Source: Acidobacteriota bacterium
GTDB taxonomy: Bacteria > Acidobacteriota > Vicinamibacteria > Vicinamibacterales > Vicinamibacteraceae
Assembly: GCA_020845575.1 (NCBI GenBank)
Contig: JADLFL010000037.1
Span: forward strand, 1-64,000
DNA: 64,000 bases
Direction: 5' to 3'
The translations under genes were made by a program, and so were the position numbers. Each line of letters starts with the position of its first letter. Position 1 is the stretch's first letter. The notes beneath the pieces were generated by a model. That model was not told the DNA's origin and did no database searches. It saw only the letters and a list, made by a program, of their open reading frames with translations. Shown here piece after piece: positions 8,743 through 17,572 of the stretch.

Positions 8743-10032
8743 TCACCAATCGACCACCGACCCGTCTTCTTCGTCGTAGGTCTCCGGGTTGCGCCAGTCG
8801 TGGCCGATCTTGTCCTTCATCTGCTCCTTGTCCAGCTCGATGCCGAGTCCAGGCCCTCTGGGCAGGTCGACGTAACCGTTCTTCACGACGAACGGCGTCT
8901 TCAGGTAGCCCTCGCCGAGGCTCACCTGCTCCTGGCACGTGAAGTTGGGAATCGCTGCGGCGAGCTGGACGCCGGCCGCGAGCGAGATCGGGCCGAGCGG
9001 GTTGTGTGGTGCGATCGATGCGTAGTGGGCCTCGGCCATCCCGGCGATCAGCCGGCACTCGGTGATGCCGCCCGCGTGACAGAGATCGGGCTGCAGGATG
9101 ACGGCGGCCTGCTTCTCAAGGATCTCGCGGAAGCCCCACTTGGTGAAGATGCGCTCGCCGGTGGCGATCGGCAGGTGCGTTCCGCGGGCGATGTCGACCA
9201 TCGCGTCGAGGTACTGGCAGTTGACCGGCTCCTCGACGAACATCGGGCTGTATGGCTCGATCGCCTTGATGAGGAGTTTTGCCGTGGCGGGGCTGATGGC
9301 GCCATGGAAGTCGATGCCGATGTCGCAGTCGTCGCCGACCACCGCGCGCAGCTCGGCGAAGTTGTCGGCCGACTTCTTCACGAAGTCCGGCGTCTCGACG
9401 TAGCGCGACCAGCCGCGTCCGGATGGGCCGCGTCGGCTCAGGTACGGACCCGTCTTGAACGCGGTGAAGCCCTGCGCCTTCTGTTGCTTCACGGCGTCGA
9501 TGGTGCGGGCGTGCGCGTAGACGCGGACGCGATCGCGGGTCGGACCGCCGAGTAACTCGTACACGGGCACGCCGAGCGCCTTGCCCTTGATGTCCCAGAG
9601 CGCCATGTCGATGCCCGACAGCGCGCTCGTCAGGATCGGGCCGCCACGGTAGAAGGCATGCCGGTAGATCGCCTGCCAGTGATGCACGACGCGACGGGCG
9701 TCCTTGCCGATGAGATACGGCTCGATCTCCTTGACCGCCGCCGCACAGGTCAGCGCCCGCCCCTCGGTGAGCGGCTCGCCCAGTCCGACGATGCCCTCGT
9801 CTGTGTGAACCTCGAGGAACAGCCACCGCGGCTTGACCAGATACGTCTCGAGTCTCGTGATGCGGATGCTGCCCTCGAGCGGTTCCTCCACGGATTCTGT
9901 GGGCGGCGGTGTGGCGGGATACGGATCCGACGTCCGGGGTCGGGTCTGACCATCAGCCAGCGCCGGAGCGGCGACAGCCGCCGCCCCCATGGCCCCGAAC
10001 ACGTCACGCAGAAACGAGCGGCGATCAGACAT
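8743..10032 (-). CDS. Exported enolase-superfamily sugar-acid dehydratase (galactonate dehydratase-like)
   Basis: The 429-residue protein belongs to the mandelate racemase/D-galactonate dehydratase branch of the enolase superfamily. Metal ligands and general bases are visible as GIDFHG, FVEEPVN, ATGERIF and SIAPHNPLGP. The N-terminus DRRSFLRD followed by a hydrophobic stretch looks like a Tat signal, unusual for an enzyme that is normally cytoplasmic. The ATG at 10032 has AGGAG 6 nt upstream; a longer frame would run into the repeat. The gene is flanked by two inverted copies of the same repeat element. The substrate could be galactonate, arabonate or a related sugar acid. Confidence 0.82.
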   Translation of the reverse strand: MSDRRSFLRDVFGAMGAAAVAAPALADGQTRPRTSDPYPATPPPTESVEEPLEGSIRITRLETYLVKPRWLFLEVHTDEGIVGLGEPLTEGRALTCAAAVKEIEPYLIGKDARRVVHHWQAIYRHAFYRGGPILTSALSGIDMALWDIKGKALGVPVYELLGGPTRDRVRVYAHARTIDAVKQQKAQGFTAFKTGPYLSRRGPSGRGWSRYVETPDFVKKSADNFAELRAVVGDDCDIGIDFHGAISPATAKLLIKAIEPYSPMFVEEPVNCQYLDAMVDIARGTHLPIATGERIFTKWGFREILEKQAAVILQPDLCHAGGITECRLIAGMAEAHYASIAPHNPLGPISLAAGVQLAAAIPNFTCQEQVSLGEGYLKTPFVVKNGYVDLPRGPGLGIELDKEQMKDKIGHDWRNPETYDEEDGSVVDW

Positions 10033-10042
10033 GGTGACTCCT

Positions 10043-10236
10043 GTCAAAGTCCAAAGTCCAAAGGGTAACGGACAAGGGCAGCGAAAAAGGCGGAAGCGGC
10101 AAGAAGGAAGGTGAACGGCAAAGGCCTCCGCGCGCAAGGCTGACGGCCTCTTCGCTTTCGCGTCTTGCCCTTTGATCCTTTGCGCTTTGACCTTTGTGAC
10201 TGTCCTTGTCCGTTACCCTTTGCCCTTTGGACTTTT
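10043..10236. repeat. CAAAGGG-type inverted-repeat element, copy 3
   Basis: This copy is the reverse complement of copy 2 over most of its length. It lies between the start of the dehydratase gene and the end of the next minus-strand gene, whose last residues (SPKGKG) and TAA stop it encodes. The pair could support inversion of the intervening 1.3 kb. Confidence 0.88.
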
Positions 10237-12300
10237 CACAGGCAGTTCCCACAACTCAGCGCTGCCTGTGACCCGTGTTGCTCCGGAGGCGCTGAGCCAT
10301 CTGCGGAGGGCGTCTGGCTGGGCCGTTGTTGGCCAGGCGTCGGGGTGGATGACCATGTGGGTCACGCCTCTTTCGCGCAGGGCGTCCATCGTCGCGTCGG
10401 CGTCGGACGGGTTGGCCGTGCCGGCGGCGAGACGGTCGGGGAACTCGCGCAGGCGCATGTCGAAGGCGAGGAAGCCGGGCGGCATGTCGCCGCTGTAGCC
10501 GTTCACGCGCGCGCGCCAGTGGCCGATCGAGAGGTATTGCCACCACACTTCGTACGGCAGCGATCCGAACGGCAGATCGATCAGGACGGCATCGGCAGGG
10601 AGCGCGGCGATCGCTCGTGCGAGTGGATGCTCGGCGGGTCGCGGCGGGAGCACCGCGGCGATCGGCCGGAGTGGCGCGGCGTCGATGCGCGTGTTGATCG
10701 GGATCGGGGCCGGCCAGCTCTCCGCCATGAACGCCACTGCCAGCACGCCCGTCGCGAGTGCGCCGTGCCGGCGGCGCATCAGGGCGTGGGCGGCGAGTCC
10801 GCCGATCACGGCGAGCGCGAGTGCGGTCACCATCGCGATGCGTGGCGGCACGCGCAGGCCGTCGGCGCCGGGGACGTACGCGTACACGAACGCGTAGAGC
10901 GACGGCCAGTGACGCGCCACGCGCCCGCCGATGTGCACGATCGGACCGAACGAGAGCCACACCGTCGCCGCGGCCAGCGCGATCATGAGGAACAGCGGCT
11001 GCTGCGGGTCGTCTCGTGCGACGCCGCGCGCCCGCGGCGAGGCCGCGAGGAGCACGCCCAGCGACAGCGCTAACCCGACGATGAGCCGCGTGCCATCCGT
11101 GATGCTGATCGTGATCGGCCCCACGTAGACGCGCTGCTGACCGGCAAAGAGCGCCAACGCGATCGCGACGACGTGCCCGGCGGCGAGCAGCGCGGCGACG
11201 ACGGCCACGCTGCGCCGCACACGTCGGGCCCCGGGCTTCCGCGGACTGGAGGCCAGGGGCTTCAGCCCCTGGCTCACGACGACGCCAGGCGATGGCAGCG
11301 CCATGCGTCTGTCGCGGATCGCGAGAAGCGCGGCGATCGCCACAAGCAGCACCGGCACCGCGCCCGGAAACAGATCCCCCTCCGGCCGGACCATCGTCTG
11401 GAGACGCGTGCCCCAGAGCCGGAGCTGGCCGTTGGCGGTGAGCCAGGCGTACGTGTCGGCGCTGTACTCCACCACGGCGGCGAGCGGGCGCGAGGGTTGT
11501 CCGAGGCGACGCACCTGCACGTAGGGGTAGAGGAACGGGAGCGTGAGTCCGACGCCTACCGCGGCGGCGATCGCCGGGCCGAGCCATGCGCGCGCGTCGC
11601 GCAGGCGATGGCGCAGCCACGCCTGCGCCGCGACGTACGGCGGCAGCCAGAGCGCGGCGTACACGAGGAAGTACCCGTTGGAGAGGTTCTGCGCCGCCAG
11701 GGCGAGACCGGCGAGCACGGCGTGGCACCAGCGGCCCCGCTCCCACCACTCGTGCAATCCCCACAGCACGAACGGGAACCACTGCGACGAGAGGACCTGC
11801 AGGTGTGGCCCCTGGTTCACGCGATACAGCGCGAATCCGTAGAGCAGTCCCGCGACGATTGCCGCCCGGCCATTGCGCGTGAGGCTGCGCACGAGCAGAT
11901 ACGCGCCGAGTGCAGACAGGACGAACGTCGAGAGGAACAGCAGGTTATAGGTCAGCAGAATGTTACCTGTCAGCGCGTACACGGGCGCGCCCTGCACGGC
12001 CTGCGCCACGAGCAGTTCCGACTGGCCGAGCGCGTACGGCGACGGATGGAAGATGTTGGCGTGCCACCAGTCCGACAGCGCCGCGACGTCGCCGTGCAGC
12101 ACGCGGCCCGCCTGGTGGAAGTGCCACGCGAGGATCCACGCGTTGAGGAGCGGATCGCCGAAGTCCCACGGGACGTCGCGCGTCAGCCCCGTCGCGAGGG
12201 GCCACGTCCACGCGACCGTGACGAGGACGAAGAGGAGCGCGGCGCCGAGCGGGCCGGGGCCTGTCGCGCGGGTGACGCCTGTGCCCCCCGCGCGCGTCAC
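10213..12300 (-). CDS. Large polytopic membrane protein, glycosyltransferase-C-like
   Basis: The 695-residue protein has about a dozen hydrophobic segments from residue 14 to about 510, then a soluble C-terminal domain. The layout (WTWPLATGLTRD, DFGDPLLNAW, WHANIFHPSPY, GAYLLVRSLT) resembles GT-C-type membrane transferases, but no catalytic site can be assigned. It starts at a GTG that overlaps the aminotransferase stop (GTGA). A paralogue with the same motifs lies at 38492-40198. Near residues 340-350 a stretch SQGLKPLASS is encoded by a dispersed palindromic repeat (11245-11275), and the tail SPKGKG comes from the CAAAGGG element. Confidence 0.65.
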   Translation of the reverse strand: MTRAGGTGVTRATGPGPLGAALLFVLVTVAWTWPLATGLTRDVPWDFGDPLLNAWILAWHFHQAGRVLHGDVAALSDWWHANIFHPSPYALGQSELLVAQAVQGAPVYALTGNILLTYNLLFLSTFVLSALGAYLLVRSLTRNGRAAIVAGLLYGFALYRVNQGPHLQVLSSQWFPFVLWGLHEWWERGRWCHAVLAGLALAAQNLSNGYFLVYAALWLPPYVAAQAWLRHRLRDARAWLGPAIAAAVGVGLTLPFLYPYVQVRRLGQPSRPLAAVVEYSADTYAWLTANGQLRLWGTRLQTMVRPEGDLFPGAVPVLLVAIAALLAIRDRRMALPSPGVVVSQGLKPLASSPRKPGARRVRRSVAVVAALLAAGHVVAIALALFAGQQRVYVGPITISITDGTRLIVGLALSLGVLLAASPRARGVARDDPQQPLFLMIALAAATVWLSFGPIVHIGGRVARHWPSLYAFVYAYVPGADGLRVPPRIAMVTALALAVIGGLAAHALMRRRHGALATGVLAVAFMAESWPAPIPINTRIDAAPLRPIAAVLPPRPAEHPLARAIAALPADAVLIDLPFGSLPYEVWWQYLSIGHWRARVNGYSGDMPPGFLAFDMRLREFPDRLAAGTANPSDADATMDALRERGVTHMVIHPDAWPTTAQPDALRRWLSASGATRVTGSAELWELPVKSPKGKG
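11245..11275. repeat. Palindromic repeat inside the membrane-protein gene
   Basis: The sequence CCAGGGGCTTCAGCCCCTGG is a near-perfect palindrome next to CTGGAGG. Related copies occur at 54599-54628 and 58373-58400, and weaker ones at 23890-23910 and 48982-49010. On the minus strand it encodes QGLKPLAS in frame. Confidence 0.7.
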
Positions 12301-13538
12301 GCGGTGCGGCCGGCCAGGAACTCGCCCGTGTACTCGGCCACCAGGTCGTAGATGCGATGGAGTTCGGCGGGTTGCGCCAGGAACACCACACGGAACGCGC
12401 CGATCGCGGGGTCGGTGCCGAAGCCGGATCCGAACACCGTGAGCACGCCCGTGGCGCGCAGCAGGCCGAGCACGTAGTCCTGGTCGGTCCTGCCCGGTGG
12501 CAGTGCCACCTGCGGCATCGCGTAGAACGCCCCTTCCGGACGCACGCACGTCATGCCTGGGATCGCGTTGAGCCGTTCGGTGGTGATGTCGGCCCGCTCG
12601 CGGAGACCGTCGCGCAGCGCCACCTGGAACGTCCTGTCGCCGCGCAGGGCCGCCGTCACGCCGTACTGCATGGGGCCCGGACTGCACAGCCGGCCGTCTG
12701 CGAGCTTGCGCAGGCCGGCGAGCAACGGATCGAGGCGGGCGGTGCGTCCCACGGCCATCCACCCCGCGCGCCAGCCTGGTGCCAGGTACGCCTTGGACAG
12801 CGAGGAGTAGGAGATGACGGCCGCGTCCGGATCGATGAGGCCGATCGGCGGCACGGGCCCGTCGTACGCGAGATCGCCGTAGACCTCGTCGGCGATGAAC
12901 AACAGGCCGTGGCGTTCGGAGAACTCCACCAGCGCCCGTCGCACGTCGTACGGATAGACGGCGCCCGTGGGGTTGTTGGGATCGATGACGACGAGCGCGC
13001 GGGTGCGCGGGGTGACGAGCGTGGCGAGGTGATCGAGGTCTGGCAGCCAGCTGCGCGACGGGTCGGTGCGGTAGTACCGTTCCACGGCACCGAGCTTGGC
13101 GATCACGGCCGTGTACAGGGGATATGTCGGCGTGGGGACGAGCACCTCGTCGCCCGGGTTGAGCAGTGCGGTGAGGGTGAGCTCGATGCCTTCCGACGTG
13201 CCCGAGGTGATGAGCACGCGATCGGGATCGACGTCGAGGCCCCGGCGCGTGAAGTCATCGGCCACCGCGACGCGCGCCTCGGCGATGCCCGGCGAGGGCG
13301 TGTAGCCGTTGTGCTGGTCGCGCATGGCCCTCGCGACGGCCTCGACCAGGTGCGGCGGCGTCTCGAACCCGAAGGGGATCGGGTCGCCGATGTTCAGGTA
13401 CGCCACCTTCCGCCCGGTCGCCTCCACCTTCCTGGCCTCGACCACGATGTTACGGATCGCGTAGCTGAACCCGTTGACGCGGTCAGCGACAGGCAGGGGC
13501 GTGCTCGTGTGCGCCATCGCTGGATTGTAGAGCCCCAC
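12297..13538 (-). CDS. Class I/II pyridoxal-phosphate aminotransferase (alanine aminotransferase-like)
   Basis: The 413-residue enzyme resembles AlaA/AlaT transaminases, which exchange amino groups between alanine and 2-oxoglutarate. LNIGDPIPFGF, GYTPSPGIAEAR, DPNNPTGAVYP, IADEVYGDLAYDG and SYSSLSKAYLAPGWRAGW (with the PLP lysine) are all present. Two starts compete. GTG at 13538 has GAGGAGG 4 nt upstream. ATG at 13517 has no site at normal distance but gives a more usual N-terminus. The leader carries a partial copy of a structured repeat (13532-13624) whose sequence provides the ribosome binding site. The downstream membrane-protein gene overlaps by 4 nt. Confidence 0.9.
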   Translation of the reverse strand: MGLYNPAMAHTSTPLPVADRVNGFSYAIRNIVVEARKVEATGRKVAYLNIGDPIPFGFETPPHLVEAVARAMRDQHNGYTPSPGIAEARVAVADDFTRRGLDVDPDRVLITSGTSEGIELTLTALLNPGDEVLVPTPTYPLYTAVIAKLGAVERYYRTDPSRSWLPDLDHLATLVTPRTRALVVIDPNNPTGAVYPYDVRRALVEFSERHGLLFIADEVYGDLAYDGPVPPIGLIDPDAAVISYSSLSKAYLAPGWRAGWMAVGRTARLDPLLAGLRKLADGRLCSPGPMQYGVTAALRGDRTFQVALRDGLRERADITTERLNAIPGMTCVRPEGAFYAMPQVALPPGRTDQDYVLGLLRATGVLTVFGSGFGTDPAIGAFRVVFLAQPAELHRIYDLVAEYTGEFLAGRTA

Positions 13539-13624
13539 CCGTCCTCCTCGCCACGAGCACGTGTAGGGAAGAGGTTCGTCGGCCCGTGCGGGGTGGCCCC
13601 GTCCGACGCCACTCGCGCCCGGGC
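13532..13624 (-). repeat. GC-rich structured leader-like element, partial copy A
   Basis: Read on the minus strand, the sequence matches the 5' two-thirds of the elements at 35413-35522 and 54215-54325. It ends with GAGGAGGACGGGTG, which forms the ribosome binding site and the GTG start of the aminotransferase gene. The terminal hairpin and closing helix of the other copies are missing. The rest of the 13539-13848 gap shows no gene. Confidence 0.65.
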
Positions 13625-13848
13625 AGGATTCCCGTGGCGATGCTGGCCCTACAGCTTCCGGCTGAGTTGGACGACAAAGAGAGGAAGTCCCGGGTCTACC
13701 CGCGATCCGCGTAAGTCCTACACGGTTGGGGCGGTATTTACACGATTTCGCTCATCAGTAGGGTCCGGTTCGGGTGGAAATGGCCGAAAATGAGTGTTCT
13801 GGACAGGACAACCGGGCTGGCAGGGATCTTGATGAAGGGAAGGTCGTG

Positions 13849-14799
13849 ATGCGGAGGTCGTGGGTGGTGGCCGGTCTCGTGGGTGCATTCGCCGTGTTGT
13901 CGGCGGGGGTACCGGTGCACGGACACGGGCAGGACCCGGTGCCGACGTTCCGCAGCGGCGTGAGCCTGGTCTCGGTCAACGCCGTCGTGAAGGACCGCAA
14001 GGGCCGGCCCGTGCGCAACCTCACGCGCGACGACTTCCAGATCCTCGAGAACGGCACGACCCGGCCGATCGTCGACTTCGGGGTCTCCGATCAGGGTCCC
14101 GTCTCGTTCGGCGTCCTGATCGATCAGAGCGGCAGCATGAAGCTGTCCAACAACCTCGACTCGGCCCGTGAGGTCATCCGCCACCTGCTGGCGTGGTTCG
14201 ACCCGGGCAAGGACGAGGTCGCGCTCTTCGCGTTCGACAAGGCGCTCCACGAAGTGCAGCCCTTCACGACGAGCAGCGCCGAGATCGCCGACGCACTTCC
14301 GAAACTCTCCGCTTACGGGACGACCGCGTTGTACGACGCGATCGCGCGGACGGCGGAGCGGCTGGAGACGCGGCCGTCCCCCCGCCGCGCCGTCATCGTC
14401 GTCACGGACGGCATCGACACGGCGAGCAACCTGTCGATAGCCGACGTGTCCGGGATTGCGAGCGCGATCGACGTGCCGGTGTACGTGGTGGTGGTCACGA
14501 CGCCGACCAACCATCCGATGCGCGGCATCGCCATCAGGAACGCCGGCGAGCCGATCACGACGCCGCTCGGGAACCTGTCGGCCTGGACCGGCGGAGACAT
14601 GCTCATCACGTCCACGCCCGCCGAGACGAGTCTCGCGGCGCGCCGCCTCGTCGTCGAGTTGCGGCACCAGTATCTGTTGGCCTTCGAGTCGTCCACGCGC
14701 GCGGGATGGCACCGGGTAGCGGTGCGCACTCGTAATCCCGAACTGCTCGTTCGGGCGCGCTCCGGGTATTTCGCCCAGCCGTCATCCAACGGCGATTGA
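13849..14799 (+). CDS. Secreted VWFA-domain protein, Acidobacteria type
   Basis: The 316-residue protein has a signal peptide (residues 1-25) and an N-terminal strand region (FRSGVSLVSVNAVVKDRKG) typical of VWFA-related Acidobacterial proteins. A von Willebrand A domain follows, with a MIDAS motif DQSGSMK and VVTDGIDTAS. It probably binds metal and mediates protein contacts at the cell surface. GAAGGGAAGG lies upstream of ATG 13849, and a GTG one codon earlier is possible. The OmpA-like lipoprotein gene follows after 32 nt. Confidence 0.85.
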   Translation: MRRSWVVAGLVGAFAVLSAGVPVHGHGQDPVPTFRSGVSLVSVNAVVKDRKGRPVRNLTRDDFQILENGTTRPIVDFGVSDQGPVSFGVLIDQSGSMKLSNNLDSAREVIRHLLAWFDPGKDEVALFAFDKALHEVQPFTTSSAEIADALPKLSAYGTTALYDAIARTAERLETRPSPRRAVIVVTDGIDTASNLSIADVSGIASAIDVPVYVVVVTTPTNHPMRGIAIRNAGEPITTPLGNLSAWTGGDMLITSTPAETSLAARRLVVELRHQYLLAFESSTRAGWHRVAVRTRNPELLVRARSGYFAQPSSNGD

Positions 14800-14831
14800 T
14801 TGTCACTTGTTCATTCGGGAGGAGTCACACC

Positions 14832-15497
14832 ATGTTCCAGCGTGCCCTGATTGCCCTGACCGTCGGCGCGTTCGCCATCACCGGTTCGGCATGCGCCACC
14901 AAGAAGTACGTCAACACGCGGGTCGGAGAAGTCGACGGCAAGGTCACCACGCTGTCGGGTGACGTCGAGCGCAACCAGCAGCGCATCAACGAGGTCGACG
15001 CCAAGGCCGGCGCAGCGGGCGACGCGGCTCGCGCGGCCGACGCCAGGGCCGGTGCCGCGGGTGAAGCGGCCGGTGCCGCACGCGCCTCGGCCGACGCCGC
15101 GGGTGCCAAGGCCGACGCCCTCGACAAGGCCGGCCGTCGCCTCGTGTACGAGGTCGTGCTGAGCGAAGCCAAGGGCGGTTTCAAGTTCGGCGGCGCACAA
15201 CTGCCAGACGATGCCAAGGCCGCGCTCGACAAGGTGATCACGGACCTGCAGGCCGATCCCAAGGCCGTGTTCTTCGAGATCGAGGGGCACACCGACAGCG
15301 TCGGCTCCACCAGGGCCAACGAAGCGCTCGGCCTGAAGCGCGCCGAGGCGGTGAAGCGCTACCTGTACGAGACGCACCAGGTGCCACTGCACAAGATCAA
15401 CGTGATCTCGTACGGCGAGGACAAGCCGGTGGGCAACAACAAGACCAAGGCCGGCCGTGCCGAGAACCGCCGCGTCGTCCTGCGCATGTTGTCGTAG
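14832..15497 (+). CDS. OmpA/Pal-like peptidoglycan-binding lipoprotein
   Basis: The 221-residue protein has a signal with a lipobox-like GSAC (about residue 20) and a coiled-coil, alanine-rich linker of roughly 60 residues. It ends in an OmpA C-terminal domain (FEIEGHTDSVGS, NEALGLKRAEAV, ENRRVVL). It should tether the outer membrane to peptidoglycan. GGGAGGAG lies 7-8 nt before the ATG. The linker repeats AAG/DA units, as in murein-lipoprotein helices. Confidence 0.9.
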   Translation: MFQRALIALTVGAFAITGSACATKKYVNTRVGEVDGKVTTLSGDVERNQQRINEVDAKAGAAGDAARAADARAGAAGEAAGAARASADAAGAKADALDKAGRRLVYEVVLSEAKGGFKFGGAQLPDDAKAALDKVITDLQADPKAVFFEIEGHTDSVGSTRANEALGLKRAEAVKRYLYETHQVPLHKINVISYGEDKPVGNNKTKAGRAENRRVVLRMLS

Positions 15498-15601
15498 CAC
15501 GAAGACAAACGGGCCGTCGTCCTCCGTCCTGCACTCGTTAACAACGTAAAATCTGCGGGCTGCCGCGTCCAGACGCGTACGTCGGGTGCTAGATTCTGAC
15601 G

Positions 15602-17572
15602 ATGCCTCGAGGGGTACGTGCGTGGGCGCCCGTGGTGCTGGCCGGCGTGCTGGCCGCGCTGTTGCTCTCGCTTGCGTGGCTGCAGTGGCGATGGCTCGGC
15701 CAGATCAGCGCCGATCAGCGCGAGCGCATGCAGACAAACCTGCGTGCGCAGGTCACGCAGTTCACGCAGGATTTCGATCGCGAGTTGACGCGCGCGTACG
15801 TGTGGCTGCAGGCCGACCGCGGCGTCACGCCCGGCGTGACGCCGCCGCTCGATTCCGTGGGGCATTTCCAGCGCTGGTTCGCGTCGGCGCCGCACCCCGG
15901 TCTCGTTGACCGGATCTACGTCGCCTCGCTGTCGCACGATGGCCATGCCGGTCGACCCGCGTCGTTGGACGTGCAGCGCTACGACCGCGAGCGTGAAGCG
16001 CTCGAGCCTGTCGGAACCGACGTGCCGCCCGCGCTCGCAGCCATCCTCGACACCCTGACGACACTCCCCACCGACGGATCCGAGCGTGGTCCCGACCGCG
16101 GCCCGGGCCCGTTCGTGCCGCCCATCGCCGCCGGCGGGACCGCGCTCGTCATCGCGCGTCCGCCCGTGCCCATCGTGAACGCGGGCGGGGCGATCGTGTT
16201 CTCGCGCGAGCGACGGCCGTGGGACTACACGATCGTGTTGCTCGACACGGCGTTCATCCGCGAGTCGTTCCTGCCGGACGTCCTCGCCCGCCACTTCAGC
16301 GAGGCGACCCACACGCCGTATCGTGTCTCCATCGTCGATCGCGTCAGCGGCGCGCCGGTGTTCTGCTCGGACCACGACGCCGCACGCTGCGCGATAGCGT
16401 CGCCCGATGCGTCCGAGGTCTTCTTCGACGTGCGGACGCGCGAGTTCAACCGCTTCGTGGTCGACGATCGCCGCGGCACGCAGGTCCGTGCGAATGCGGC
16501 CGACGCGGGACGACAGACGCTCGGGCCCGGAGGGCCGACCCTGCCACCGCATGCGGAGGGGCCCGGAGGGACGGCGCCACCCAAGCAGGGCGTGTCGGTC
16601 ACCGTCCGGCGTGGTGGTCCCGAGGGCGAGCCACGACGGCCCGATCGCGAGCCGCTGTGGCGCGCCGATTTCGCGCACCGGGCCGGGTCACTCGAAGCCG
16701 CAGTCGCGTCGACGCGCCGGCGCAACCTGTTCGTGAGTTCGAGCGTGATTCTGCTGCTCGGTGCCAGCATCGGGATGCTGGTCGTGTCGAGCGCGCGCGC
16801 GCGCACGCTCGCCGCGCAGCAGATGGAGTTCGTGGCGGGCGTCTCGCACGAACTGCGCACGCCGCTGGCCGTCATCAGGTCTGCGGCGGAGAACCTGGCC
16901 GACGGCGTCGTGGCAGACACCGCGCAGGTGCAGCGGTACGGACAGCTGATCGCTGACGAGGGGCGGCGGCTGACCGAGATGGTGGAGCAGGTGATGGAGT
17001 TCGCGGGCTTCGAGGCGGGTCGTTCGCTCGACCTGCGACCGGCCCTCGCGGCGGACGTCGCGCGGGCGGCCATCGACGCATCGGGCCCGCTGCTGGCGGA
17101 GACCGACGCGCAGGTCGACGTCGAGGCCCCCGAGACGCCGCTGTTCGTGCAGGCCGACCACGCTGCGCTCGCGCGGTCGGTGCAGAACCTGATCGCCAAC
17201 GCCGTGAAGTACGGCGGCACCGACAGGTGGGTCGGCGTGCGCGTGGCGCCCGTCGACGCGCGGACGGTGGCGATCGCCGTGTCGGACCACGGGCCCGGCA
17301 TCCCCGAGACGGAACTGGCGCGCATCTTCGAGCCGTTCTACAGGGGACAGCACGCGCTCGACGGACAGATACACGGCAGCGGCCTCGGCCTGAGTCTCGT
17401 GGACCGCATCGTGCGACAGCACGGCGGACGCGTGCAGGTGCAGAGCACGCCGCGCGGCACGACGTTCACGCTGCTGCTGCCATCTGCACCCGACCTCGCT
17501 GCGACGGCCGCAGTGGAGGAGAGTGTCGCGCGCGTCGACACGCGGCTCGAAGGGCGCGGACACGCCTCGTGA
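15602..17572 (+). CDS. Sensor histidine kinase
   Basis: The 656-residue protein has a first membrane segment at about 9-30, a large periplasmic part with several charged, proline-rich stretches, and a second membrane segment at about 378-400. The dimerisation/phosphotransfer domain carries His416 in VSHELRTPLAVI. The ATPase domain has NLIANAVKYGG, DHGPGIPE, FEPFYRG and GSGLGLSLV. The response-regulator gene overlaps its stop by GTGA. Around residue 310 a proline/glycine-rich stretch (GPGGPTLPP) is encoded by the 25-nt repeat shared with the M49 gene. The signal sensed is unknown. Confidence 0.92.
   Translation: MPRGVRAWAPVVLAGVLAALLLSLAWLQWRWLGQISADQRERMQTNLRAQVTQFTQDFDRELTRAYVWLQADRGVTPGVTPPLDSVGHFQRWFASAPHPGLVDRIYVASLSHDGHAGRPASLDVQRYDREREALEPVGTDVPPALAAILDTLTTLPTDGSERGPDRGPGPFVPPIAAGGTALVIARPPVPIVNAGGAIVFSRERRPWDYTIVLLDTAFIRESFLPDVLARHFSEATHTPYRVSIVDRVSGAPVFCSDHDAARCAIASPDASEVFFDVRTREFNRFVVDDRRGTQVRANAADAGRQTLGPGGPTLPPHAEGPGGTAPPKQGVSVTVRRGGPEGEPRRPDREPLWRADFAHRAGSLEAAVASTRRRNLFVSSSVILLLGASIGMLVVSSARARTLAAQQMEFVAGVSHELRTPLAVIRSAAENLADGVVADTAQVQRYGQLIADEGRRLTEMVEQVMEFAGFEAGRSLDLRPALAADVARAAIDASGPLLAETDAQVDVEAPETPLFVQADHAALARSVQNLIANAVKYGGTDRWVGVRVAPVDARTVAIAVSDHGPGIPETELARIFEPFYRGQHALDGQIHGSGLGLSLVDRIVRQHGGRVQVQSTPRGTTFTLLLPSAPDLAATAAVEESVARVDTRLEGRGHAS
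16524..16548. repeat. 25-nt dispersed repeat within the histidine kinase gene
   Basis: This stretch is identical to 5071-5095. A partial second unit (GGGGCCCGGAGGGACGG) follows at 16559-16575, so the repeat is duplicated here in the periplasmic linker. Confidence 0.85.
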
